Shown piece after piece: positions 10,801 through 19,638 of a stretch of DNA of 64,000 nucleotides. A model generated the notes under the pieces. It saw only the letters and a list, made by a program, of their open reading frames with translations, was not told where the DNA came from and did not search any database. Position 1 is the stretch's first letter; each line of letters starts with the position of its first letter. The DNA is from Amoebophrya sp. A120 (Eukaryota; Sar; Dinophyceae; Syndiniales; Amoebophryaceae): the NCBI GenBank assembly GCA_905178155.1, contig CAJINV010000017.1, positions 1,686,139-1,750,138 on the forward strand, in the 5' to 3' direction. The position numbers were made by a program, and so were the translations under genes.

Positions 10801-13800
10801 GCGTGTACGGCGATATTGAGAGGAAAAATGCCCCCTCCCCATATTGAAAACGCATTCGTCTGAAAATTTGTGATGCAGATCTGAGGTCACAAATCCTCTG
10901 TGTCTTGCAAGAAGGCAAAGCCAGAGAGTCCGCCGCATAATGCCGGCGGTTTGTGATGCTGTTTGGCTTACAGAGCCGACGTCTGTCATGCTAGTCCCCT
11001 ACGTCAAAACCCCTCGACCCAGGCTTGGCATATGCCTGCAGTCCTCTCCAGCAAGACAGACCTGATTTGTGTACGCAAATCCAGCATCAGAAACTTTGTT
11101 TCGATATGGGGAGGGGGGATTTTTCCCTTTGATAGGCGAGCAAGGACTCACTGCCCCGAAAATCGACCATCACTTCTCTCAGCCCGTTGTTGAAATCCCA
11201 AGCTCTTTAATCGCAGGAAAAAAAGTGGATCGTGTCAGTCTAACGAGTGCAAGCGGACGCGGTGCTGGTCTACGTAAATCTAATTCTTAAGTTCATTTTT
11301 TCATATAATATTGTCCAGAATTACATGCCAGACTACACCCAGCACACGTATCATGTTGCCAACAAGAAAGAATGACGTATGAAAATGAGTGTCCCTTTGA
11401 GGCAACGGAAACGGATTTGATTTCACAGGCTAGATTGTACATGATGTTGACAGTGAAAGGTTTTTTTTTTTCAGCTGCATGACTGAGCATGCAGGGGACA
11501 CGAGAGTGAGACAAATCTTCTGAATGTGTAGGAAATTACTGCGATGTAGTTGTCAGATGATATCTTCTAAAGGAGCGCCAGCAGTTCCGACAGTAAGACT
11601 GACGCAATACTTCCTACTTGTCGGATATCCCGCCGCTCTGCACTCGTCAATATTCGTGCACCATCCAGCGACCGAATTTGCAAATTGCAGCATTTGTCCT
11701 TCACGTTCGCGCAATCCCAGTTCCTGCTTGCTAACCTGCGTGGCTTGCTGCTCGCGTTGCTGCGTCATCAGCGCCTGCGCCCTGGCGGACTCGGCCTGCT
11801 GATGTTGATGCAGTTCTTTCCGAGCGGCCTCATTTGTCCCGGTTTTTCTTGCCGTCTTGTCCCGATGTTGAACGAGATTTTCTTGTTGTTCTCGGTTGTT
11901 CATTGCGATCGTGTTGTCCAACTCCATGAAAGCGTTTCTCAGTGCTGGCGGTTGCTTATGAGAGTGCACAACTCCCCCTTCCCCACATTTGTATAGCATG
12001 AAGATGAACAGCAAAAATTATACAAACACCAGAACACGTGGAGGCTACGCATGACAAATTTGAGTACCTAATGGAGTATACTGTTTCCGTTTGGGCTCCT
12101 TCCGAAATTGGTCATGCAAACAGTGCTACAAGGCAACGACTGAATTTGGCATTTTGCATCACAAATGGGGGGGAATGGGATTTGTGCAATGTCATATTGC
12201 GAAAGAGCATGACGCAGCTCCCGATCCTCATCTTGTCCTTCATGAGCTGGCGACGTATTCGCTACTAGGCCTGTCTGATCAACATCTTCATCCTCGTTTT
12301 TCAGTCCGCCGAGTTGCAGATAGGAGTAGCTCTGTGAGCCCCCCTCCAGAACTTCGGCCACCGATGTGGATACTAAAGAAATCGGCGAAACAGAAGTCGG
12401 GGTTGCGGCCACGATGCTGTCGCCAGTGCGTGGCTCGACCTCCGACGACAGCGGAGAAGTAAGTCCAGCACGGGCTGAAGTTGACGAACTTCGGGAAGAC
12501 GTAGACATTGCGCCCGTCAGATGATGCTCCAACGCAAGATCTTCTGCGTCGTGGTCCTCCGATGGTCGCAGAGTGCTGCTTTTCACCACGACGCCTGCAG
12601 AAGTAGTTGGACTAGCGTGCTTCTGGTTCTTGGCTCCATCGTGGTCTACGACAGCATCATGTTCCACCTCCTTAACCTCGCTGAAAGAGAGGAACGAAGA
12701 AGACACAAAAGCACCCAACAGCTGCACACCCTCTCCAAGCAACTCGAGTCCCGCACCAACTTCCCCTCCCCCGACCCCGTCATGTTCTGGATCCGGAGGA
12801 GGAATGTAGACGCCCGGCACGTATGAAATGCAAAAGTGTCTGGGTCTGGAAGAATGCAAGATTTGTCATGCATATTTCTCATGACCCATGATGCCTGTAA
12901 TCCTTGACCTAGCATCGCAGACTTTTAGAGGGCTTCCTGATGCACCTTCCACATGAGAAATACCCTGTCCGTGTAGCAAAAACTGTACCCCTCTTGCTAG
13001 TCATGCAATACAAATTTTTTTAGAGTCCAAAAACAGCATGACAAGCTGCATTCTTCCAGACCCAGACATATTTGCACTTGATAGCACGTCGGTGGACACG
13101 AAGAGTTCGCCCTCGCTATCGTAAGGAAAAATCCCCCCTCCCAATATCGAGATGAAGTATCTGATGCTGGATTTCCGTACATAAATGCGCGCTGTCTTGC
13201 AGTAAGGCATCGCAGCCAGAAGATCCTCAGCCTAGGTAGGGGCTTTGGGTCTAGTTGTTTCGCACTACAAACGGCTGGCCCCTAGGCCCAACAGCATGCC
13301 AAATCGCTTCCATATTAATGGCGCGAAAGCCTCTGCGCTTGTCTTCTTGCAAGACAGGCGTGATGTATGGTCTCAAGTCAGCAACACAAATTTTCGGAAT
13401 CATACCGTTTCGATATAGGGAGAGGGGATTTTTCCTTTTGATACTCGCCCCAGGGCAACACCTTCTCCGTCGCCGCCTTTTCGCGCAGCGCGAAGGACTG
13501 AATGGCGTTGTAGCCGTATGCAAGAAAAAAACTGTGTTAGTGTAACTCTGTAAGTAATGCAGAACATGCAACAGGTTTACACCTGTCATGCCCCATAGCC
13601 ATGAAGTCCTCTTTTCAACATGTGTGTTTTTCTTACAAGCCACGTATGACAGGTTTTCTCTGTCATGTAGACCGAATTTCTGATGCTGTCAGCCAAAGAA
13701 AGTTAGGTTCACACGGTTTTTTTCTTGCACAAGTCGATGGAAATGTACTGCTCGTTCCCGAGAAACCCGCCCAGCAGGTTTCCAAAATCCACGAGCTTGT

Positions 13801-16092
13801 TGCGCTTGATTACCAGGCGTTTATTCGTGAAGGCGAACATCCCGGTAGCGGAGTCGAAGGCCATGTCCACCGTTTCGCCGGCGTCGGGCGTGAGGAAATT
13901 GTCCAGCATGTCCTGCACGATAGATTTGTCCCGGATTCGAATGCCGTTGTCCAACTGCAAAAGCCAGTCGAAAAAGCCCCCGCTCTATCCAGGAAAAAAC
14001 ACCCATCCACATCCAATTTCTTTGTCATGCAAAACATACATTCATAAAATTCTTATTCTGTGTCTGTCATGCAAAAAATTATATATGGGGATGCGATGAG
14101 TTTTTTTCTGTGGATACGCTCGCCTGCTCCGCACCAGCCCCTCCCGCTTCTCCGTCCACCAACGCCAGCAGCTTGTCGCCCATCTTGGCCGCGGGCGCGT
14201 TGCCCAGGACCCGCCAGGATAGGAGGTGCGTGACCAGCAAGGGGCTGGTGCCCACGCCCCAGAGCGTCTCGTAGCCAAAGGTGGTGCCACCTTCCCCGCC
14301 CCCTCGGATGTTCAGGTGAATGGTGCGCGGGCCGTGCGTATGCATTGCAAATACGTCTGGTGCGTTTAGAGTTGTGATACCGGACAAAAACAAGACCTGT
14401 CAATGTAGTGGATAAATGCATTGGCCGATTCCTGTTCGTTGTTCTCAAGGGCAATTTGTAGTTTACAACTCCAGACGCAGTTTATTTGCCTGTGATAGTG
14501 CGACCCGTCCCCCCGGCTTTCGTAGATTTTCGTGTGAATCACCACGGTACTGTCCCAGTCGAGAAAGGAGCCCGGCGTGTGAAAGGTCCAGGCGCGGACG
14601 GCGGAGTAGAGGTAGGAAATGTAGTTCGCCTTGCCGCCCGTGAGGTGCTTCTCGAGCAGGTCGGGGACGTCCTGCTTGAGAATCCGGTAATTGGTAAAGA
14701 TCACCGCGTCGCGAATGTTGGTATCCAGGTCCACCGCCCCGGCCTCCGACGCCAGCGCGAGTTCGACCCGCTCGTCGTGCAGCAGTACCTTTTTCTCCCG
14801 CAAAATCGCCTGCGTACACGCCGGGTCCACCTGTTTCATGCCCGCCTTCCAGAAGAACAACTGCGTCGTGCTCAGGATCCCGCCGTTCCCGTTGTCGTGG
14901 CCTTTTTGCTTGAAATTTTCCAAGTCACACGGCTCGTGCGCGGCGGCGAACCTCTTGCTGAACCCCGCGGGCTCGGGCAGGTGGAGCGAGTTGGAGGCGA
15001 GCAGCCGCCAGGACAGAAAGTGGTGCAGTTCGAAGGCTTGCTTCACGTCCACGGAAACGTTAATTTGCCGACTGTCAGTTTCCGTTTCCAGGGTGAACTT
15101 GGAGTCCAAATCCAGCCGCGTTCCCACCGGCTCGCTGCACCAGGAAAGAACCGCCGACCACCGCATGGCGCTAAATTTGGTCTGCGGCTGCTCCGTGCCG
15201 ACGGTGTCTTTCCAATAGTACGGCCACCCTTCTTTGACGTTGATGTGCAGGATCTGTATGCAATGCAAAAGCATCGTATTAGTATAATTGCATTACAGAT
15301 TTCCTCAGAATGACAAATGCAATTTGTAATGCTGTTCTACCTTAGGAAGAAGAGTTGCAATGCATATTTGCAATTAGTACGAGTACGATACTTTTGCACA
15401 GAGTAATCTGCTCGCTGGTCCAAAACATGACGTCCTGGCCCGCGGACTGCTTATGGGAGTGTCAGGATTGAAATCGACAAACTTGAAATAACTTGCATCG
15501 CGTAAAATCGATACCAGATGCAAGCCCAGTTTCCTCCAAGCGGTGCATGACAAATTTCGAGACCTTCGAAATCCATTTTGTCATGCTGTTTAGGGACAGA
15601 CGGCGTCTGTTGTCGTGCTGCTTTAGCAGCTCTATCGCAGACCCCAAACAGGCCGACAGTCGGCCTCACTTGGCATCCCTGCAAGAGAGGCGCTTCATGC
15701 CTATGCCTTGCAATTTATGCATGAGAAGTTATTTCATTTTCAACGTTGTCGATTTCAATCCTGACACCCCCATACTTCTCGAAAATGTAGTGCAGTTTTT
15801 CGCCCCGGTCAAGTAATTTCCGGTAGTTCTTCGGGCCTGGCTGCGGGTCGTCATCGCCCGCGCGGCGCGCCTGCATCACGAGGAAAAACTGCTCCACTGC
15901 TTCTTTCTTCTCTTTCATCTTGTCCTGTGGGACGAGATCCCAGATCAACCCAAAGAATTTTCCAGCGGAAGTCAGCACGGATCCACGCAGGTTGCGTTTC
16001 TGAACATTTTGCGTTGGATCGTAGTCGTACCAGAGTTTGCGAATATCACTGTTTGAATATTTAAATTCACCGTAGAGATGAATATGCATCAT
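7878..16092 (-). CDS. Multi-domain protein with four bacterial-PH-like (bPH_1/DUF1696-type) domains
   Basis: About 17 exons code for roughly 1,330 residues, from ATG 16090-16092 to TGA 7878-7880. No signal peptide or membrane segment is seen. Four copies of a bPH_1-like fold are visible, each with an acidic approach, an [IV]-[IMF]-[FW]-T-x-x-[RQ]-[IL] strand and a later aromatic/acidic strand pattern: D1 about 15,830-15,050, D2 about 14,790-14,270, D3 about 13,930-13,090, D4 about 10,100-9,050. A Gln/Glu/Arg-rich coiled coil (about 11,930-11,690) lies between D3 and D4, and the C-terminus is acidic (GDEAEDMDIF). Fifteen of the 16 introns are introners; one (11,203-11,617) is GT-AG-like. PH-like domains suggest binding to membranes or proteins on the cytosolic side; the actual role is unknown. 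Removing each introner plus one flanking 5-bp copy restores frame and domain continuity, which is the main evidence for the model. The 5' end is uncertain (see 16,122-16,414). Confidence 0.65.
8033..8293. mobile_element. Introner in PH-repeat gene, last intron
   Basis: The ends are TATGAAAGCGC and its degenerate inverse ending CTCTCATA; it belongs to the 'TATGAGAGTGCAC' subfamily. Flanking 5-mers match poorly (AGGAA/GCGAC), but removal with one of them joins AAGS-LFVGDEAED in frame. Confidence 0.55.
8832..9083. mobile_element. Introner, 'GTCTGGGTCTGG' subfamily
   Basis: Terminal inverted repeat TATCAAATG...CATTTGATA with an inner GTCTGGGTCTGGA block on both sides. Flanked by a perfect CTCTG duplication. 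Removal joins CADTQS-LYRFLS in frame. Confidence 0.85.
9266..9498. mobile_element. Introner, 'GAAAAAGTG...GTGTAAGT' subfamily, edges unclear
   Basis: The inverted ends are TATGCACGAGAAAAAG and CGTGTTTTCTTGGATA. A longer imperfect direct repeat (CATATCCAAG/CATATCCCAAG on the minus strand) flanks it, and a join at that repeat keeps the frame. Confidence 0.6.
9581..9934. mobile_element. Introner inside bPH-like domain D4
   Basis: Ends TATGGAACCGCCAGG and GCGTCATCCATA-type, subfamily 'TATGGAWGTGTCAGG'. Perfect AAACA duplication (TGTTT on the coding strand). This is the longest element here, 354 bp. Confidence 0.8.
10103..10374. mobile_element. Introner, 'GTCTGGGTCTGG' subfamily
   Basis: Ends TATCAAATGCATATATG and CATATTTGCAATGCATA with the inner GTCTGGGTCTGG block. 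Perfect TCCGG duplication. Removal joins YYQEEPE-TVKQLL. Confidence 0.85.
10414..10651. mobile_element. Introner, 'AAGAAAAAA' subfamily
   Basis: Ends TATCGCAAGAAAAAAG and ACTTTTTCCCCGGGATA. Perfect ACGAC duplication. Removal joins SGVS-WLANQYY. Confidence 0.8.
10814..11134. mobile_element. Introner, 'AAAAATCCCCCCTCCCC' subfamily
   Basis: Ends TATTGAGAGGAAAAATG and TTTTTCCCTTTGATA with a shared CCCCTCCCCATAT block. Perfect GGCGA duplication. Removal joins ESLLAV-HAYLSF. Confidence 0.85.
11618..11955 (-). other. Gln/Glu-rich coiled-coil exon of the PH-repeat gene
   Basis: The exon codes for a long charged helix with MNNREQQENLVQHRD and repeated QQ/RE patterns and no prolines over about 90 residues, then a short Cys-containing part. 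It links D3 to D4 and probably mediates oligomerisation. Its 3' edge is a GT-AG-like donor (A|GTAGGA). Confidence 0.55.
11957..12196. mobile_element. Introner, 'TATGAGAGTGCAC' subfamily
   Basis: Ends TATGAGAGTGCACAAC and TTGTGCAATGTCATA. Duplication TTGCT/TTGCG with one mismatch. Removal joins RHALSQ-PPALRN. Confidence 0.8.
12822..13083. mobile_element. Introner, 'GTCTGGGTCTGG' subfamily
   Basis: Ends TATGAAATGCAAAAG and TTTGCACTTGATA with the inner GTCTGGGTCTGG block. Perfect GCACG duplication. Removal joins STDV-PGVYIPP. Confidence 0.85.
13117..13443. mobile_element. Introner, 'AAAAATCCCCCCTCCC' subfamily
   Basis: Ends TATCGTAAGGAAAAATC and TTTTTCCTTTTGATA. Perfect CTCGC duplication. Together with the next element it leaves an exon of only 33 nt between them. 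Confidence 0.85.
13517..13731. mobile_element. Introner inside bPH-like domain D3
   Basis: Ends TATGCAAGAAAAAAAC and GTTTTTTTCTTGCACA. Duplication AGCCG/AGTCG with one mismatch. Removal restores YISIDYNAIQSF. Confidence 0.8.
13986..14116. mobile_element. Short introner, 'TATCCACAGAAAAAA' subfamily
   Basis: Ends TATCCAGGAAAAAAC and GTTTTTTTCTGTGGATA. Perfect CGCTC duplication. 131 bp. Removal joins AEQASG-GFFDWLL. Confidence 0.8.
14270..14800 (-). other. bPH-like domain D2
   Basis: This is the clearest copy: RDAVIFTNYRILKQDV, then a Gly-rich turn, YISYLYSAVRAW, a TPGSFLDWDS acidic strand and IHTKI. The family signature RD-x-x-[IV]-FTN-x-R-[IL] followed by S-x-x-Y-x-[AS]-[IV] is intact. An introner (14,339-14,497) splits it near its end. 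Confidence 0.7.
14339..14497. mobile_element. Introner inside bPH-like domain D2
   Basis: Ends TATGCATTGCAAATACG and TTATTTGCCTGTGATA with a shared GTCTGG block. Perfect GTGCG duplication. Removal joins RGDGSH-GPRTIHL. Confidence 0.75.
15257..15405. mobile_element. Introner, 'TATGCAATGCAAAAG' subfamily
   Basis: Ends TATGCAATGCAAAAGC and CTTTTGCACAGAGTA with an inner TCGTACT-type block. Perfect ATCTG duplication. Removal joins TSEQIL-HINVKEG. Confidence 0.8.
15452..15774. mobile_element. Introner, 'TATGGGAGTGTCAGG' subfamily
   Basis: Ends TATGGGAGTGTCAGG and CCTGACACCCCCATA with long shared inner sequence. Duplication CTGCT/CTTCT, one mismatch. Removal joins YIFEK-QSAGQD. Confidence 0.8.
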
Positions 16093-16121
16093 TCAGATTA
16101 ACATCATCAATCTACAACTAC

Positions 16122-16414
16122 CTCCTGCTGTGCTTGAGAAGTCGCCTGCTTGTTTTCCACGGCCTCATCGAGTCGCCCGATTTCGTGCTGCAACGCGAAG
16201 GCGAAAATGTAAATGGTACTCGTCGTAGTGGGCGGAGTTCGAGTTGGAACAATTCTTGCGCCGTGGTTGACCATCAGCTCGTTGTTCTGCAGCTTTCCTA
16301 TCGTGCTCTTGAATCGGGAAGTAGTAGTAGGGGTGAAAAAACGGAAATGCTCTTCGAGGGGAACAAGGTCGGAAAACAAAAACGCGCCGAGAAAAGCTGC
16401 GGCACAAGACTTCA
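16122..16414 (-). CDS. Possible 5' exon upstream of the PH-repeat gene
   Basis: An open frame from ATG 16,412-16,414 (MKSCAAAFLGAFLF) runs about 98 residues to a good donor (GAG|GTAGTT at 16,121). I could not find an acceptor that joins it in frame to the 16,092 exon, so it is either a separate first exon with an unseen junction, a small separate gene, or chance. The 16,092 ATG has an in-frame stop just upstream. Confidence 0.3.
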
Positions 16415-17159
16415 TGGTGAATGTCCAGAAAGCGGCTGCGCACATTGACGAGACCGTGGTCTGCCCAAGGGCAAGGCTCGACTTTGAGCCGCGACTTGAT
16501 AACATCATCAAGCTCCTTTCGGTCAATGATTTTTTCGTACTATACTTTGTAATTTCGGTACGTGGAAAAATGTGCAGGATTTCTTTATTTATTAGGATAT
16601 TGTAGTGTACAAGATCACAGGTAGGATTTAGAATTTCAATTTTTATTTTACTTTTACAAGATAAATTTAAATATACAATTAGCAATTTCTCCAAGTGGTT
16701 CTAGCATTTGCATTGCGGTATGATGTTCATGGTAGGATAGGATTTGAATTTCGTCAAAAAACCAAGTTGTCGTGTCTTCCTATTTTCAATTAGATCAATC
16801 CTACTGGTGCGCTGGTTGTAAGTAATTGCTGAAGTGTTAGAATGTTGCGTGGGCGCGAATTTGCAATCCCACCAAACGTCGAAGCCACCAAACGTCGAAG
16901 CAGGAGTCCACTGACTCCTGTTTAACATCATGAGCACGATACGAAAGAAAAATCTGTTTTTGTTGACTTTTTCCATTTCGCCCACGAATAAAGCTTCACG
17001 AAGACGACAGACACCCCAACGAGCGGGAAAAAGTAAATAGAAGATGATGCGACTTGTTCCAGCACGATAATCTTCTTGTTCACAACGAGTCAGTAGTTTT
17101 GGTGCTGTCAATGCAAAAAGCCCACGAGCAATGAGAGACCATCGACATTCCGGCGCGTC

Positions 17160-17500
17160 GATCAATGCGAAGATCTGTTCGGAAAGCAAAGTCATGCAGA
17201 TGCCCGGGCCATCAAGTCGTAGACAGTACACAGGCATCATCAATGTATTGTGATTGCAGATACAACCATACATCGCACCGAGGCAAGATCTTGAACTTGA
17301 TACTGATACGCCGCGGGTGCTCCTGTCCGAGAACAACGACAAAGAGATCTTTTGCATCCAAGATTTCTTGGCACAGATTTGAATGCTGTTTAGCCCTTCG
17401 GAGTAGATTTGTCATGCGAAATAGCTTGATTGTCTGGCTCTGGCGGCTTGAGGTAGTTTTGCGCATGACACATCCATGGAACTACATTTGAGAAGGTAAC
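17160..17500. mobile_element. Introner-like body sequence outside a recognised gene
   Basis: It contains the internal phrases seen in introners elsewhere (ACAGATTTG...ATGCTGTTT...ATTTGTCATGC) but I could not identify clean TAT/ATA ends, a duplication or flanking exons. It is either a decayed copy or an intron of a gene I could not assemble. Confidence 0.35.
17306..17348. repeat. 43-bp dispersed repeat, copy 1
   Basis: It begins ATACGCCGCGGGTGCTCC and ends with AACAACGACAAAGAG. It is nearly identical to copies at 18,640 and 19,596, all on the same strand. Confidence 0.85.
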
Positions 17501-17933
17501 CGATTTGAGAAGCTGTACTTATCCCATACAGCAGGAACAGGTCCTGGTGTCACCTGCCGTCCCATCACCGAGAGGTCTTGCGGCTGCGCTGCAGCGGACG
17601 AAGACGAGAGATGAACATGGCCGCTTGTTGTCCCGGCGTGCTGCAACGTCGTGCTCGAGTCAACAACACCTTGTTGTTGATTTGATACCAAGGTCGTGCG
17701 ACGCGTTTCCCTTGCGGTCATTAGCCGCTCGCCAACGCGGGCGAAGGAGCTAGCCGAACTTTTGCTGTAAGACGGCCCCTATGGACTGCGCGGGCGGAAA
17801 GTGGCGGTGCCGTGGACAGCGAAGATCCGGGTAGAGCCCCTTGATGGCCGCTGGTAGAAGAGCCAGCCCCCAGTTGTAGGGGGCCCCGGTGGTGCTGACC
17901 CCCCGTTCTGTACCCCTCCTTGCGGTTAGCCCT

Positions 17934-18028
17934 CGCCAGTTCGTACCCCCTCCGGCCTCTCTCCTCCGTCTCCGTCGCCAGTTCGTACCCCCTCCGCCCC
18001 CTCTCCTCCGTCTCCGTCGCCAGATTGT
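17934..18028. repeat. Tandem ~45-bp repeat, two copies plus a part
   Basis: The unit contains CGCCAGTTCGTACCCCCTCC and TCTCCTCCGTCTCCGT. On the minus strand it reads as two copies of ELATETEERGRRGY in an open frame of 130 codons (17,721-18,113), which I cannot otherwise support as a gene. Confidence 0.75.
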
Positions 18029-18242
18029 CCATGTCCTTGTCCATGTCGTATGCAGATTTCGTAGATTTTGTAGAATTGTAGAACGCGACGAGGACGTCGC
18101 GAAGTGCGAGCATGACGGTTATGAAGAAGTTGCGCGGGCGAAGGGTGGAAACGTTGCATCGAAGACGATGTTGATAAGACTAAGTACGGAAGTCGAAATC
18201 ACGACGCGACGGCAGAAGCGCAGCAGGGGCACAGGTGTTTCT

Positions 18243-18370
18243 GTTTTTTGTTTTGTAGCATCCGATCAGATTTGTTTTTCAACCGCTGATGGAAAAAAAA
18301 ATTTGCACATGCAGACGAATCGCTTGTAAAAATCATTTTCATTGTGAACGGATGCTACAAAACAAAAAAC
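18243..18370. repeat. Small element bounded by 21-bp perfect inverted repeats
   Basis: Bases 18,243-18,263 (GTTTTTTGTTTTGTAGCATC and one more base) are the exact inverse complement of 18,350-18,370, enclosing 86 bp. It could be a miniature element or a large hairpin. Confidence 0.75.
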
Positions 18371-18520
18371 AAAACGTCAGGTGGTTATGTGTTGAACGAG
18401 GACAAGCGGTTGAGGTGTGGGGTCGCAATGCAAAATGCAAGAGCACGGCGTTACATCAAGAAAAAAAAGCATGAACTTCAATAAATTGCTGAACGTGCTG
18501 CGCAGACCGAGCTTTTGCCT

Positions 18521-19468
18521 TCATGAAAAAGATAAGTAGTTGCAACGCAGCACGCAGAAATATCGAGAAACAGAGCGAAGCAATACACTTGCAAGAAGTA
18601 AACCGCGAGCGCCAAAGATGGCAAACAAACGCTTTGACCATACGCCGCGGGTGCTCCTGTCCGAGAACAACGATAAAGAGACACTAACAGCTTGGAAGTG
18701 CTTCGCCGCCACATCGGGATCGAAATCCGCCGCCTTGGACAACTTTCGCTTCCGGGTTCGCTGGGATCGGGTGTGGAGGTCGGTGTTGAAATCAGATGCC
18801 TGGGTTAAGCGAAATTCTGCCCGCTCCGCTATCACGCCCGAGAGGTGCTCACACTTTTCCCGGTAAGCCGCGCCGGCCGCTGGGTCGTCTGGGTCGAGGG
18901 AGGCGCCGAGGCGCCGCACCTCTTTGCGCAGGATCTTGATGCGGAGGTCGAAACGTCTGCGCTTTTTGTAGTCGTGGCTTCGGTTATAGCGGCTGAGCTC
19001 CTGTTGCGCGGAGCCAGCTAGGATACCGCGCGCGGCGACAAGCGCAGCCGGGATGCGCGAAATCGGGATCGCCAGCGGCGCACTGTTTACTGCTGGGTCA
19101 GAGGCCGCGGATTCATCACCATCTGCAGGAGCTGGGAGCAACGTCTGCACAACAGCATCGGAGAACTGGTGCTTTGCTGATGGGGTGGCACGCCACAAAG
19201 GTGCCGCAGCGTCAACATCAGAGCGACGGCCCTCTAGGGTCGTAGCGTCAACATCAAGGGTCGTGGAGAAACTGTCAGGAGGTGCACTGTCAACAGCATT
19301 GGCATCGTAGGAAAACTCCGTCCCCAGTATCGCGTCGATCGGTGGGCCTCCCTTGAGATGAACATCGGCAAAATGCTGGAGAATTTGTTCTCTTTTTTCG
19401 AAGCGATTTCTGTTGCTCCTGCAGAGCAACGACGACAATTTTTTTGAAAGGCACCAAAATAGGTGCAC
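18521..19468 (-). CDS. Open frame lacking methionine; basic protein fragment of unknown origin
   Basis: About 315 open codons but no ATG in the first 250, so it cannot start here; it is an internal exon, a decayed gene or part of a mobile element. The product is Ala/Asp/Ser-rich at first (HFADVHLKGGPPIDAILG), then very basic (YKKRRRFDLRIKILRKEVRR and RTRKRKLSKAADF), which fits nucleic-acid binding. The last part runs into dispersed-repeat copy 2. I do not recognise a family; a gag-like or replication-associated fragment of a retroelement is possible but unproven. Confidence 0.3.
   Translation of the reverse strand: MHLFWCLSKKLSSLLCRSNRNRFEKREQILQHFADVHLKGGPPIDAILGTEFSYDANAVDSAPPDSFSTTLDVDATTLEGRRSDVDAAAPLWRATPSAKHQFSDAVVQTLLPAPADGDESAASDPAVNSAPLAIPISRIPAALVAARGILAGSAQQELSRYNRSHDYKKRRRFDLRIKILRKEVRRLGASLDPDDPAAGAAYREKCEHLSGVIAERAEFRLTQASDFNTDLHTRSQRTRKRKLSKAADFDPDVAAKHFQAVSVSLSLFSDRSTRGVWSKRLFAIFGARGLLLASVLLRSVSRYFCVLRCNYLSFS
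18640..18682. repeat. 43-bp dispersed repeat, copy 2
   Basis: Same sequence as copies 1 and 3 with one difference (GATAAAGAG). It lies at the 3' end of the Met-less open frame on the minus strand. Confidence 0.85.
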
Positions 19469-19516
19469 GGTCGCTTGTCACGTTGCGAAATGCCCCATGC
19501 GGCGCAGGTCACGTTG

Positions 19517-19590
19517 CGAAAATAATCTCTCATCAGACTAGATCACGCCACCTGTCCGACTAGATCACGCGAAAATGATCTCTCATCAGA
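19517..19590. repeat. Interleaved short direct repeats
   Basis: CGAAAATRATCTCTCATCAGAC occurs twice (differing by one base), and GACTAGATCACGC also occurs twice, in an overlapping order. The block sits immediately before dispersed-repeat copy 3. Confidence 0.7.
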
Positions 19591-19595
19591 CCACT

Positions 19596-19638
19596 ATACG
19601 CCGCGGGTGCTCCTGTCCGAGAACAACGACAAAGAGGC
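19596..19638. repeat. 43-bp dispersed repeat, copy 3
   Basis: Same orientation and sequence as copy 1, ending AACGACAAAGAG. Confidence 0.85.

Larger units (their letters stand above)
13085..13935 (-). other. bPH-like domain D3
   Basis: The domain reads FAFTNKRLVIKRN, then EQYISID-YNAIQSFAL across introner 13,517-13,731, then WGEGELFV across introner 13,117-13,443. Restoring YISIDYNAIQSF, which fits the domain pattern, depends on removing the introner with exactly one 5-bp copy. Confidence 0.65.
14975..15840 (-). other. bPH-like domain D1
   Basis: Across two introners the joined protein reads LLDRGEKLHYIFEK, then DVMFWTSEQILHINV, then SAMRWSAVLSWC and LDLDSKFTL. The order of 'D-x-x-[MI]-F-x-T', 'W-S-A-V' and 'D-L-D-S' strands is the bPH_1/DUF1696 pattern. 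Confidence 0.55.

Noticed and set aside
14486-15313. Plus-strand frame of 275 codons
   Set aside because: Antisense to the exon carrying bPH-like domains D1 and D2, which is well supported.
18521-19468. Calling the Met-less frame a reverse transcriptase or transposase
   Set aside because: No catalytic motif of either (such as a YxDD-type box or a DDE arrangement) can be seen.
17306-19638. 43-bp repeat as a dinoflagellate spliced-leader gene array
   Set aside because: The sequence does not resemble the known dinoflagellate spliced leader (ends TTGGCTCAAG), and no donor GT follows a common leader in the copies.
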